From positions 1 to 36,315 of the IMG/VR virus record IMGVR_UViG_3300042295_001187: a stretch of DNA of 36,315 nt; one strand, written 5' to 3'. This stretch comes from a virus. The notes beneath the pieces were generated by a model. It made no database searches. It was not told the origin of the DNA and saw only the letters and a program-made list of their open reading frames with translations. Shown here in pieces: positions 24,869 to 32,923 of the stretch. Position 1 is the first letter of the stretch, and each line of letters opens with the position of its first letter. Both the position numbers and the translations under genes were made by a program.

Positions 24869-25615
24869 TTAAAGAGCACCTTCGATATCATTGAAAAACT
24901 CAATTCGAGCTTGAATAGCTGATATTGCTGCTTGTTCAGCTTCATGAATCTTAATTGGATCATCGTCACAGAAGTATTCTACGAGTTTTTCTGACATTGG
25001 TCCATGCTCATCGCCATCTACTTCAATATGCCTCTGAAGATAATAGTGAAACTTAGGTGCTTCGAGTTTGCTAATGTTAAGCTGAGTTAATAACCGAGTA
25101 AACATATCTGGAATAATTGTTTCACGACCATACGCAAATGAAGCTGCAGCACAATGCGGTCCCTTTTTAATCGTGTCAAAGGTACTACGCATAAATTTTT
25201 CAGCCGGCTTTGAAGCAAGATGGTATGGAATATTTCCTATAATGTCTATGTTTTTAAGAAACACATTGATAGGTTTTACATCTGCATCTACTTCAAGCAT
25301 TGACTGAAGATATAAGTCAAAATGACTCACCGATCCGCCACCTGGTGCAACATCAGTTTCTTCACATAATACGATCTCATTAATCATTCTCGCAATATCA
25401 GAACGTGTTCCCTTTGTCGGAATCCACAAATATGTTGTCGGAACTACTTCGTGTTGCAATGTTTTAAGTAAGGACATAAAATCCCATACCGCAAACACGT
25501 GGTGCTCCATAAACACCCTTAAGTCTTGCTTTGACTGGATGTTATTTGTTATAAGAAGTGAATGATTCTTAAGTAAGTTTGAATGTTCTTCAATTAGTGT
25601 TTTGTTGAGTTTCAT
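24869..25615 (-). CDS. DUF3050 / heme-oxygenase-like diiron oxidase-type protein
   Basis: A 248-residue all-helical protein that fits the DUF3050 family, part of the heme-oxygenase-like diiron oxidase (HDO) fold. Diagnostic stretches are FMEHHVFAVWDF (35-46), CEETD and SHFDLY (84-102), SFAYGRE (159-165) and FHYYLQRHIEVDGDEHG (189-205). The last has the H-x5-H-x3-D-x3-H pattern expected to supply metal ligands. HDO enzymes use O2 for N-oxygenation, C-C cleavage or desaturation of amino-acid-derived substrates. It overlaps the SPASM gene upstream by 26 bp, so it joins the modification block. Family assignment is from memory of motifs; the reaction is unknown. Confidence 0.75.
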   Translation of the reverse strand: MKLNKTLIEEHSNLLKNHSLLITNNIQSKQDLRVFMEHHVFAVWDFMSLLKTLQHEVVPTTYLWIPTKGTRSDIARMINEIVLCEETDVAPGGGSVSHFDLYLQSMLEVDADVKPINVFLKNIDIIGNIPYHLASKPAEKFMRSTFDTIKKGPHCAAASFAYGRETIIPDMFTRLLTQLNISKLEAPKFHYYLQRHIEVDGDEHGPMSEKLVEYFCDDDPIKIHEAEQAAISAIQARIEFFNDIEGAL

Positions 25616-26945
25616 TTCTTGTCCTTAACCCATTAATATATCTTCTCATATAGTCTGTTGGCTCTTGATCATGTTTCATAACAACAGGTTGGCCAAAGAG
25701 TAATTGGAATGCATGAAGTTGAATATTTCCCCACCATACTTTTTCAAGAGCACAATTAGAATAGAATACGTGATCAGGAAACTTAATCGGGCATGAAGAT
25801 CTACACAAACGTTTCACTGGGCACTTCATGCAATGGGTCTTCTTGCGAAGAATGTCCATACCCTTGATCTCTACCTTCGTAACATCCTCAAGACGACCAG
25901 CAATAAAGCTTCCATCAGTATGAGGGCATAACCGAACATTGCCCTGAATATCTACAGACAATATATCGTTTGAGTCTGCTCCACAACCTGACTTTGTAGT
26001 GATAGGCGTAGCTCTCTTTAAGAATTTCGCGTATTCAATCACGCCTTCTTCTGAATACACTATATTGTTTTTTAAGAATCGAACACGCTCAATGTCGTTT
26101 ATACTCTGCTGGGTAAACTCGAATAGATGCAAAGTAAATGCTTTTAACTTCTCTCCACGAAGAATGTAATTTGATGAAGCTTCACCAGTGTCATGCACAT
26201 CATAGTTCTTAGCAGGAATGAATGTGATCTTCATTCTTTTGCGGTCAATTTGTTGAGAATCACAGAAGTCTTTAAAATAGTCGTTAATCGCGTATAGATC
26301 GTGGTTATCACTGCTTACGACTGTTGAAAATCCTAGGCCAACATTAGGCAAGTCAATAAGTTGTTTGATAACGTCGACTTTATTTGGCTTCTTCAATATA
26401 TCTTCACCGCGAAGCTTCTCTTGGCCTACCGCGTCATGTGATAAACTAATAAGTACTCTTGCTTTCAGCGTTCGAAAGAAGTCTACATGTTTTTGAACAA
26501 AGGCAGAACCATTTGTAGATATAAAGAACTCACGATCTGGTGAATCAAAAAACGTCATCAACTGAACCATATCTTTCCAATATAAGAATGGTTCTCCGCC
26601 CCACAGTTCTACACGGTGTAAACGATCAAGGTTTAAGTTCCGTTTGATATTAGCGATAAATGTATCTGTGTAAATAGACTGTGGTCTTTCAGACGGATTA
26701 CCAATATCTTTTTGCATGCAATATGTGCAATTATAATTACATGCATGCCCTAACAGAATTCGAATCGCAATTGGATTGTTTACTTTATTCGTGACACCGT
26801 GATTCTTTTCTTCTACTTCGTAATAAGAAAGATCTCTTTCGGGTGGCATGTTTAATTGAACACCAGAGGTGTTCATTAGTCTATTCGTGTGTGAGTCATA
26901 ATAGAAGGAAGTGCCATCCTTCAATTCATAATATTGATAATCCAT
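25590..26945 (-). CDS. Radical SAM/SPASM enzyme with N-terminal extension
   Basis: A 451-residue protein. An N-terminal extension of about 60 residues (YYELKDGTSFYYD, then NRLMNTSG) forms short strands and could bind substrate. The core has C69, C73 and C76 (CNYNCTYC), LWGGEPF, and an ISLSHDAVG strand. A complete SPASM set follows: SGCGAD, the hairpin DIQGNVRLCPH, HCMKCPVKRLCRSSC and SNC. Its ATG overlaps the stop of the 126-residue HxH protein by one base (TAATG), a close pairing expected of maturase and substrate. The end overlaps the DUF3050 oxidase. Confidence 0.9.
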   Translation of the reverse strand: MDYQYYELKDGTSFYYDSHTNRLMNTSGVQLNMPPERDLSYYEVEEKNHGVTNKVNNPIAIRILLGHACNYNCTYCMQKDIGNPSERPQSIYTDTFIANIKRNLNLDRLHRVELWGGEPFLYWKDMVQLMTFFDSPDREFFISTNGSAFVQKHVDFFRTLKARVLISLSHDAVGQEKLRGEDILKKPNKVDVIKQLIDLPNVGLGFSTVVSSDNHDLYAINDYFKDFCDSQQIDRKRMKITFIPAKNYDVHDTGEASSNYILRGEKLKAFTLHLFEFTQQSINDIERVRFLKNNIVYSEEGVIEYAKFLKRATPITTKSGCGADSNDILSVDIQGNVRLCPHTDGSFIAGRLEDVTKVEIKGMDILRKKTHCMKCPVKRLCRSSCPIKFPDHVFYSNCALEKVWWGNIQLHAFQLLFGQPVVMKHDQEPTDYMRRYINGLRTRNETQQNTN

Positions 26946-27325
26946 TATGCGAGTAAGTCATCCCATACATGGTTGTGTGATCGAAGCGCTTCCACCTGAT
27001 TTCTCATCTCAGTGTATTGAGATGCCTTAATATCGCCACCTTGAGAAAATGTTGAAGCAATTGCAGTGAAACCCGAAACGGTATTAACCGTATCAGTAGT
27101 AGAAACAGTTCCGGGCGAGACTAAGTTACCAAATTCTTTGACTTGACTATAATCGGTAAGTGTATGTGTGTGGGCCCCAACTGCGTTAATAAAGTCTTTT
27201 AACATAGTATAATGTGCAGCTTGTACAGTATTACCAGAAGCTACTTGTGCTAACAATGGGGTCGTATAGGTTGTACGAAGAGATAATGCTGGGCTTATCG
27301 ATGTTGTACCGCTGAATGCTGGCAT
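26945..27325 (-). CDS. Small structural-type protein with two HxH modules
   Basis: A 126-residue protein made of two related modules. The first reads NTVQAAHYTMLKDFINAVGA then HTHTLTDY; the second reads GGDIKASQYTEMRNQVEALR then SHNHVWDD. A third version occurs alone in the 63-residue protein at 31147-31338. Similar helix-plus-HxH segments occur in marine phage structural proteins. It has no cysteine. It lies between a divergent radical SAM-like gene and a SPASM gene it overlaps. AAGGA precedes the ATG. The HxH groups could bind iron or zinc as in phage spike tips, or be modified residues. Confidence 0.75.
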   Translation of the reverse strand: MPAFSGTTSISPALSLRTTYTTPLLAQVASGNTVQAAHYTMLKDFINAVGAHTHTLTDYSQVKEFGNLVSPGTVSTTDTVNTVSGFTAIASTFSQGGDIKASQYTEMRNQVEALRSHNHVWDDLLA

Positions 27326-27335
27326 GATTAAATCC

Positions 27336-28475
27336 TTATTTGAAACTTATTATGGGAGTCGGATCACCTGATGGGAAGTATAAACCAACTTCAGTTCTTC
27401 GATATCCTAGCTCTATAAGTTTGTGATAGTATTTTGAGTTTTCACTTAACATCATCTTTGGTATAAAGTTAAATTCTCTATTCACTACAAATGTATCTAC
27501 TGTATTTATATAGTAGTCTCTAAATTTTTGTGCGGTAGAATCTAGCGATTGTTTTAACTCTTCAGAGAAAGAGTTATACAATTTAAACTTTCCATTAACC
27601 ATATCATACATAAATTCTCTATGATCAAAGTCCCCGCTCATTATGTGAAAAGGATCCCAATTTATATCAGTTGCGTCATCAATACTATAGAAGAATCTAT
27701 CACCATATAGGTGAAGTGATCCACGGTAGACCTGATACGTTCTATCATTGTAGCACAGCACGTGGCTGTTTTGATAGTCGAATAACCCCTGCAAGTCATG
27801 ATCTGCATTACCGAGTTCGTTATCTTCAACACTTCTCTTTCTATAATCATTATGAAGAGACGTTACAATACCTTTATCATTTATCCACTCAACGAGTTCT
27901 TTTGCATGATAAGGTAATTCTGTTTCTGTTGTTTTGATTACCTTGACTTTATGTAAATCATACTTGCTTATATAATCTTGTAGTATCTCAATAATCTTGT
28001 TATAGTTTTTCTTTGAGTTTACTTTATTCATAAACTCTTCACTTAATGCAACTTCAGATAACCCTTTCATGTCGAGTTCCATAAGTGTCTTATGTTGTTT
28101 TATAAGTGCGTTATCGGTCATACCATATTCAAAGGTAGAAGCGTGTTCCTTATACCAAGAATATACGTAAGGATAGTTTTCCTTAAGATAGGACAAATCG
28201 TCGACTACTCTAATAACGTAGAAGTAGCTGAAGATCTCGTACCAACGCTTTTCTTCTTCGGCGGTTATCTTGGTGGGCACTGCATTCGAATAATACGGCA
28301 GATGTTGATTTAGTTTTTGCTTAATATAACAGACCTGACAATTCGCACCACAATAGTATTTGTTGGTAGGACTAAACGTAATATCATGATCTAAAGGTGC
28401 TAATGCATCTTCGGTTATGAAGTACGCACTATTATCTTTGAATTTTCTAAATTCTTCACCAGTGTAACTACTCAT
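27336..28475 (-). CDS. Divergent radical SAM-like protein
   Basis: A 379-residue protein that I start at the ATG at 28475, overlapping the SPASM gene upstream by 8 bp (a TTG at 28481 is possible). SPTNKYYCGANCQVCYIKQK carries a CxxxCxxC motif at C42, C46 and C49, preceded by a short strand and followed by Tyr, as in radical SAM proteins. No GGEP turn or SPASM cysteines are evident and the rest of the barrel is hard to trace. The charged middle (about 60-200) is helical and the C-terminus beta-rich. It may be an active atypical enzyme or a partner protein. Location between a SPASM gene and an HxH substrate-like gene supports the former. Confidence 0.6.
   Translation of the reverse strand: MSSYTGEEFRKFKDNSAYFITEDALAPLDHDITFSPTNKYYCGANCQVCYIKQKLNQHLPYYSNAVPTKITAEEEKRWYEIFSYFYVIRVVDDLSYLKENYPYVYSWYKEHASTFEYGMTDNALIKQHKTLMELDMKGLSEVALSEEFMNKVNSKKNYNKIIEILQDYISKYDLHKVKVIKTTETELPYHAKELVEWINDKGIVTSLHNDYRKRSVEDNELGNADHDLQGLFDYQNSHVLCYNDRTYQVYRGSLHLYGDRFFYSIDDATDINWDPFHIMSGDFDHREFMYDMVNGKFKLYNSFSEELKQSLDSTAQKFRDYYINTVDTFVVNREFNFIPKMMLSENSKYYHKLIELGYRRTEVGLYFPSGDPTPIISFK
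27503..27510 (-). promoter_or_regulatory. Possible internal late promoter (TATAAATA)
   Basis: An exact TATAAATA on the minus strand inside the divergent radical SAM-like gene, 177 nt before the 126-residue HxH gene. It may be a chance match. Confidence 0.25.
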
Positions 28476-29571
28476 ATCCAATCCAATGCAATAACGTTGG
28501 CTGCTGTTTTAATTTATGCAAATGACGCACCATTAAACTAATCGTTTTATAGAAGTCAACACATTTTCCACTCGGCTCTTCTTCAAACATATGATAAAGA
28601 TACTTTAACCCGCATGCGTCTCGAAGCTCACATGTTTGGCATCCTGGAAGAATGAAGTCTTCTTCGCTCTTTACTCGATCGAGATATTGCTGACCTCTCC
28701 ATCTTCCAACTCTAAATTCTTTTCTCTTGTATTCAAGGTAATCAAATTCTGGGTAAAGATACCCATCAGGTGATAAGATAAGTTTCCCGTGATTATTGAG
28801 GTATTGCTTATCTATTTTGTCGTAGTTACCATCTATGTTGAGGTTAATACCTTGTACATACAGAGAATGAATAAATCTCATCAAGTATATACTATACCAC
28901 TTCATATCGAAGTCGTCAATTAGGACTCTGAACTTTTGTTTCCCTCGATGATGACGAAGAGGAATCAGGTTGAGTGTATCGCATCTACTTTCTTTGCACG
29001 CGCTAATTACCGCTGCAAGTGTGTGCTCGTTGAATCCATCGGGTGGGCACACGAATTGAAACATCAAATAACAGTTGTTTCGATATAAGACTTCTGACAA
29101 TCCTTTCAGGTCTATCTTTTCACGATTGATCTCTTGATAGTTGAAGTCGTAACTCAAGGTGATGTGGGTTTTATTCCATTTCTGAAAGAACCACTCGTTT
29201 TCTACAATAAGTGATCCGTTTGTTGTGATGTAGTATTCAACGTCATCACCAAACATCGGATGTATTAAATCCATCAATTGATCAATGCGTTTGATATACA
29301 GAAACGGTTCACCTCCGTGAAAAGAAATTGACTTAAGATCTTTCGCATGTTCTTTCGCGAGAGTCATAAATTTTACGATCTCATCAAAGTCTCGTTTAAG
29401 AAGATTCTGTGAACCTATCTCATCCCGGATGTAAGATCGGTCACAGTAAACACAGTCGAAGTTACAAAAGTCTCCGAGGTATACTGTGATCGTCTTTATT
29501 CCAGTAAAGTCGAAAGACTTGTTTTGTTGATGCTGTTCTGTTCGTGTCTGAAGACGATTGTCGATATGCAT
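28468..29571 (-). CDS. Radical SAM enzyme with reduced SPASM-like C-terminus
   Basis: A 367-residue protein from the ATG at 29571 (a GTG at 29586 would add five residues). C36, C40 and C43 form CNFDCVYC, and FHGGEPF is the SAM-binding turn. The C-terminal set is GCQTCELRDACG plus GKC, while the hairpin LSPDGYLYPEFD lacks the Cys of a full SPASM domain. This suggests one auxiliary cluster, as in the enzyme at 3773-4684. It overlaps the SPASM gene upstream by 76 bp in another frame, the longest overlap here, and the divergent radical SAM-like gene downstream by 8 bp. Three radical SAM-type genes thus stand in a row. Confidence 0.86.
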   Translation of the reverse strand: MHIDNRLQTRTEQHQQNKSFDFTGIKTITVYLGDFCNFDCVYCDRSYIRDEIGSQNLLKRDFDEIVKFMTLAKEHAKDLKSISFHGGEPFLYIKRIDQLMDLIHPMFGDDVEYYITTNGSLIVENEWFFQKWNKTHITLSYDFNYQEINREKIDLKGLSEVLYRNNCYLMFQFVCPPDGFNEHTLAAVISACKESRCDTLNLIPLRHHRGKQKFRVLIDDFDMKWYSIYLMRFIHSLYVQGINLNIDGNYDKIDKQYLNNHGKLILSPDGYLYPEFDYLEYKRKEFRVGRWRGQQYLDRVKSEEDFILPGCQTCELRDACGLKYLYHMFEEEPSGKCVDFYKTISLMVRHLHKLKQQPTLLHWIGYE

Positions 29572-31145
29572 TGGATGTAATAACACTTCACTATGTCTGA
29601 ATCTGGATTGAACGTAATTTCTGGGTAGCCAAAGTATTTCGCGAGTGTATTATATAACTCTCTCAAATCATTTGCACCGAACCAGTCATTCATTATTTTT
29701 TCCGGTGGTTCGAGTGTATCGCGGATTTTCACGTAGTGTTCGAACATGCCTTGATCCAGCGTACGTCCTTCAAAGACTTCTCGAAAGAACGTAAGTTCAG
29801 CTGACATGATCTGAGGACCGAGCTCTTGAAGACGTTTGGCTCTCTTTTTTACATGCCGCATAAAGATCTTTTTATTTACATCGTGCTGAAAGTCAACATA
29901 AAGCTTAACGATCTTTTGGCACATATCGTCTGGGCGGAAGATTCGAGAACCGGTGTCAAGATTTCCTGCTGGGCACTGGTAGCATGCGTTCTGATAGTCA
30001 CATGTACGGCACTGTTCTTCTGTCTCAAACATCTCGTTGTAAGCGTTTTGAAACGTCTTATACCGATCGACGTACACCTTGTCCTGAATAACGTTTCCAA
30101 GAACCGCGATGTCAGCGCCATTTGACTTTTGGTTGGTAAAGAAATAACAGCCAGAGAAGTCACCTGATGCATCGATGGCAACCATATGTGAACCAACCAT
30201 ACAGTTACTATCTTCCTTTTGGCCAACACCTTCTGAAAACTTAACATACAGATCTTCATACGTCTCAAGCGCGTTGAAGATCTTCGATCTCATCGACTGC
30301 CAGTTATCGTCTTTCCACGAGATGTACCCATGTTTTGAGTCGAGCACAAGAGGGTGTACAACCATGTTTCTAACACCTAGGCTGTATAACTCATCGATGA
30401 AGTTACCCATGTCCCGACTTGTTTCTTCTGAGAGTGTTGCACGAATTACAACTCGCATAGGATCATCGACAGTATCAATTGCTTTTTTGATAATACCACG
30501 AAGCTTATTCATCTGTGAAGGCGTAATCTCACGATGATCGATCGTCGAATTGAAAGTATCGAGACTGATCATCATATGAGTATACGGTTTGCTGAAATAG
30601 AACTCAGTGAACTCATCGTTGAGTAACAGTCCGTTTGTACACATTGAGATGTACGTTCCGCGATAGTCTTTATAGTTTGAACTGAGTTCTTCGTCGTAAG
30701 TCTCAATGAATTCTTTTATTAACGGCTTATGAATAAGAGGTTCACCGCCAAAGAACTGAAAGACCTTCTTTTGCCCGTTGTTTCTAGCATTCATCCAGTC
30801 ATAGACTTGTTTGAGAGATTCCTTTGTGAACCGACCAAAGTCCTTGTTGTGTTGTTCATAACAATAAGAGCACGCTAAGTTGCATGCGTTAGTAAGCATA
30901 GCATTTACCTGAACAAGATCTTTAAATAAGGTTTCTGCTTGGGCAAAAGGGACTGCTTTTTCTTCAGACTTTGGAAGAACCGTGATGAGTTTATTTGACT
31001 TTTGACCTTTGCCAGATATATTGATAGTTTCAACACTTGTGACAAGAGCGCCTTCTTGATCTATGACCGAAGGTGTATGATTCTTTAACCTATTCTTTTG
31101 TGCTTCATTTAAGACTCTTCTCACATTCGCATAATTATTTGACAT
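29496..31145 (-). CDS. Radical SAM/SPASM enzyme, large
   Basis: A 549-residue enzyme that I start at the ATG at 31145, one base after the stop of the 63-residue Cys-tailed gene. About 80 N-terminal residues precede the core and could hold a substrate-binding element. The core has C88, C92 and C95 (CNLACSYC), FFGGEPL and MISLDTF. SPASM cysteines follow: DSNCMVG, the hairpin DASGDFSGCYFF, CRTCDYQNACYQC and DMC. A C-terminal helical extension of about 130 residues after the SPASM domain is unusual. Gene order, small Cys-rich product then SPASM enzyme, is the classical RiPP precursor-maturase arrangement. Confidence 0.9.
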   Translation of the reverse strand: MSNNYANVRRVLNEAQKNRLKNHTPSVIDQEGALVTSVETINISGKGQKSNKLITVLPKSEEKAVPFAQAETLFKDLVQVNAMLTNACNLACSYCYEQHNKDFGRFTKESLKQVYDWMNARNNGQKKVFQFFGGEPLIHKPLIKEFIETYDEELSSNYKDYRGTYISMCTNGLLLNDEFTEFYFSKPYTHMMISLDTFNSTIDHREITPSQMNKLRGIIKKAIDTVDDPMRVVIRATLSEETSRDMGNFIDELYSLGVRNMVVHPLVLDSKHGYISWKDDNWQSMRSKIFNALETYEDLYVKFSEGVGQKEDSNCMVGSHMVAIDASGDFSGCYFFTNQKSNGADIAVLGNVIQDKVYVDRYKTFQNAYNEMFETEEQCRTCDYQNACYQCPAGNLDTGSRIFRPDDMCQKIVKLYVDFQHDVNKKIFMRHVKKRAKRLQELGPQIMSAELTFFREVFEGRTLDQGMFEHYVKIRDTLEPPEKIMNDWFGANDLRELYNTLAKYFGYPEITFNPDSDIVKCYYIQCISTIVFRHEQNSINKTSLSTLLE

Positions 31146-31146
31146 C

Positions 31147-31338
31147 TTAGATACTGCCTCGGGCACAGTTGCACTGACAATTTGATGTATAGTCATCACT
31201 AAATGTATGGCTGTGCTGAATCAACGCATCAAGCACATCGACCATCTGCCGAAAAGATGCGGCATCAATTGTTTGGCCTGACGTTTTTGCTGTAGTGGAT
31301 CCAGCTGCTGTAAATGTACTCGTGTTATCTGCAACCAT
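31147..31338 (-). CDS. 63-residue HxH protein with Cys-rich tail, candidate maturase substrate
   Basis: A small protein with a leader-like Thr/Ala-rich start (TFTAAGSTTAKTSGQTIDAA), a helix, an HSHTFSDDY segment and the tail TSNCQCNCARGSI with three cysteines. The middle matches both modules of the 126-residue protein at 26945-27325. It has an AAAGGA ribosome site 7-8 nt before the ATG. It is immediately followed by the 549-residue SPASM enzyme with a 1-bp gap. A TATAAATA box lies 67 nt upstream. It could be a virion tip protein, a RiPP-like precursor, or both. Confidence 0.75.
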   Translation of the reverse strand: MVADNTSTFTAAGSTTAKTSGQTIDAASFRQMVDVLDALIQHSHTFSDDYTSNCQCNCARGSI

Positions 31339-31343
31339 GTTTG

Positions 31344-32351
31344 TTATCCTTTAGCTACGATAAATTCTATCTTGTATTTGCCCGCAGTAGCAGTACGATC
31401 GTATCTATTTATAATTGAATCTATATTGTATTCTAATGTGATATATCCAAAGTGTCGAGTCGGGTCTACGTGAATTTTTCCGTCCTTCACTTTTACAGTT
31501 AAATTAGTTTTGATTTCTCTATCAAATTTTATCTTATTACCGTATTTACCAAAGTAAGTACCACCTTCATATTCGTGTATAACGAACTGGGACGTCGTAA
31601 AAATAGTATTCTTGTTTACAGTGTATGTTCCGGAACCTTCGATTCTTGGTGTTAAAAAGTATTCTTCTATTGTGGCATCATATGCATCCATCGTAAAGGC
31701 GTGATGAGAATTATTATACACATTTGAATCAATACTCGGCATTGCTACTAAATGTGGATTGAGTACACAAACAACTAATTCTGAGTTTTTTGTTTTTTTG
31801 AAAACGCAATAAGTTACTGTAGCAATAGAAGCTAATCCATCAATAGGATTGTTATCTCCACTTAAGTTAATCACGTTAAAATCATCATCTCGAGTATAGT
31901 AGTACGATTTAGCCATCAACGTTTTCTTATTCATGGCGATATTACTTAGTGGAGTTCCGAGTGCAACCCAAGAATGTTTTTCTAAATAACTGTACACTTC
32001 ATCAAGATTAATAACTCTACTATTATCTGAGTCTAGACTAACATTAGGCGTTAAATATTCCTTTAGAATAAGTTGGCCCTTTGACTCACCAACTTCAGTA
32101 TTCATACCAGAGTTATTTGTTTCTATTACATACTTAAACGATTCAGACTCAAACTGTTCGAGTATGGGCGCCTTTAATTTATGTATGCGTTCATCTTTCA
32201 CTATATTAGCGAGTGAAGATCTTCCAGAATTAACTGGCATATATAAGCCGTTAAACGACCACTTATCGCCAATAGCAAGGTTCATTACATCAGTACAGTT
32301 TTCCCAAATGGGTGGACGCTTTGACGCCCATATAAATGCCCAGTTAATCAT
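31344..32351 (-). CDS. Unknown 335-residue protein, probably structural
   Basis: No family recognised. The start MINWAFIWASKRPPIWENC is Trp-rich, and the C-terminal third (from SGTYTVNKNTIFTTSQF to KYKIEFIVAKG) is regular beta sequence as in virion proteins. No cofactor motifs, signal peptide or membrane helices are seen. Its ATG overlaps the stop of the 191-residue gene (ATGA), and the 63-residue HxH gene follows after 5 bp. It could be a virion protein that carries or assembles with the HxH protein. Confidence 0.65.
   Translation of the reverse strand: MINWAFIWASKRPPIWENCTDVMNLAIGDKWSFNGLYMPVNSGRSSLANIVKDERIHKLKAPILEQFESESFKYVIETNNSGMNTEVGESKGQLILKEYLTPNVSLDSDNSRVINLDEVYSYLEKHSWVALGTPLSNIAMNKKTLMAKSYYYTRDDDFNVINLSGDNNPIDGLASIATVTYCVFKKTKNSELVVCVLNPHLVAMPSIDSNVYNNSHHAFTMDAYDATIEEYFLTPRIEGSGTYTVNKNTIFTTSQFVIHEYEGGTYFGKYGNKIKFDREIKTNLTVKVKDGKIHVDPTRHFGYITLEYNIDSIINRYDRTATAGKYKIEFIVAKG
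31406..31413 (-). promoter_or_regulatory. Possible internal late promoter (TATAAATA)
   Basis: An exact TATAAATA on the minus strand in the 3' end of the 335-residue gene, 67 nt before the Cys-tailed 63-residue gene. The spacing resembles that of the box at 19607. Confidence 0.4.
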
Positions 32352-32923
32352 AGTGACCTAATATATGCTATAACTTCTTCGCTTGAATTGCCATCAAAGA
32401 ATACATCAAACTTATCTTTGTGTTTTCTTAAAAAGTTTGAATAAGATTCTTGGAATAGATGCGCTGATTCTTCGCTTAAGTTTTCATGTGTGACAAGATG
32501 GTGAATACTTCGAGGAGTAACCCACCCAATATAGACGTGAGGTACATGTGGGCGATTGCCTGAATAAGCAATTGGTAAGACAACATGACCTTCAAGTTCT
32601 CTTCCAATATATACGTCTGATTCATATTTTAAGAAGATAAACTTATTCATATCGTGAAACGCTTCTTCAAAAAACTTTATATATGTGTCTTGATCTTGAA
32701 GGGATTCAAATACATACTTATAATCTCCACGCTTAAATGCATCAATGACGTCTTGAGGATATTCATGTTGAATTAAATTCTTTGCAACGATATCTAAAAA
32801 GTAAGCGTCTTCCATACAAAATTGTATAAAGTTATCTGCATGCCAGTTGTTGACCTTATTGCGAATAGCATTATTCACATCGTCAATCTCAATGTTCATC
32901 GCTAACACTACTTTTTTTAACAT
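32348..32923 (-). CDS. Unknown 191-residue protein
   Basis: A mainly helical protein with no family I recognise. Helices with acidic and aromatic residues fill the first half; a strand-rich middle (DVYIGRELEGHVVLPIAY, HVYIGWVTP) precedes a C-terminal helix pair. The ATG at 32923 overlaps the stop of the B12-type radical SAM gene and has GAGG 7 nt upstream; the next ATG at 32899 has no ribosome site. Coupling to the B12-type enzyme suggests a partner role. Confidence 0.62.
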   Translation of the reverse strand: MLKKVVLAMNIEIDDVNNAIRNKVNNWHADNFIQFCMEDAYFLDIVAKNLIQHEYPQDVIDAFKRGDYKYVFESLQDQDTYIKFFEEAFHDMNKFIFLKYESDVYIGRELEGHVVLPIAYSGNRPHVPHVYIGWVTPRSIHHLVTHENLSEESAHLFQESYSNFLRKHKDKFDVFFDGNSSEEVIAYIRSL

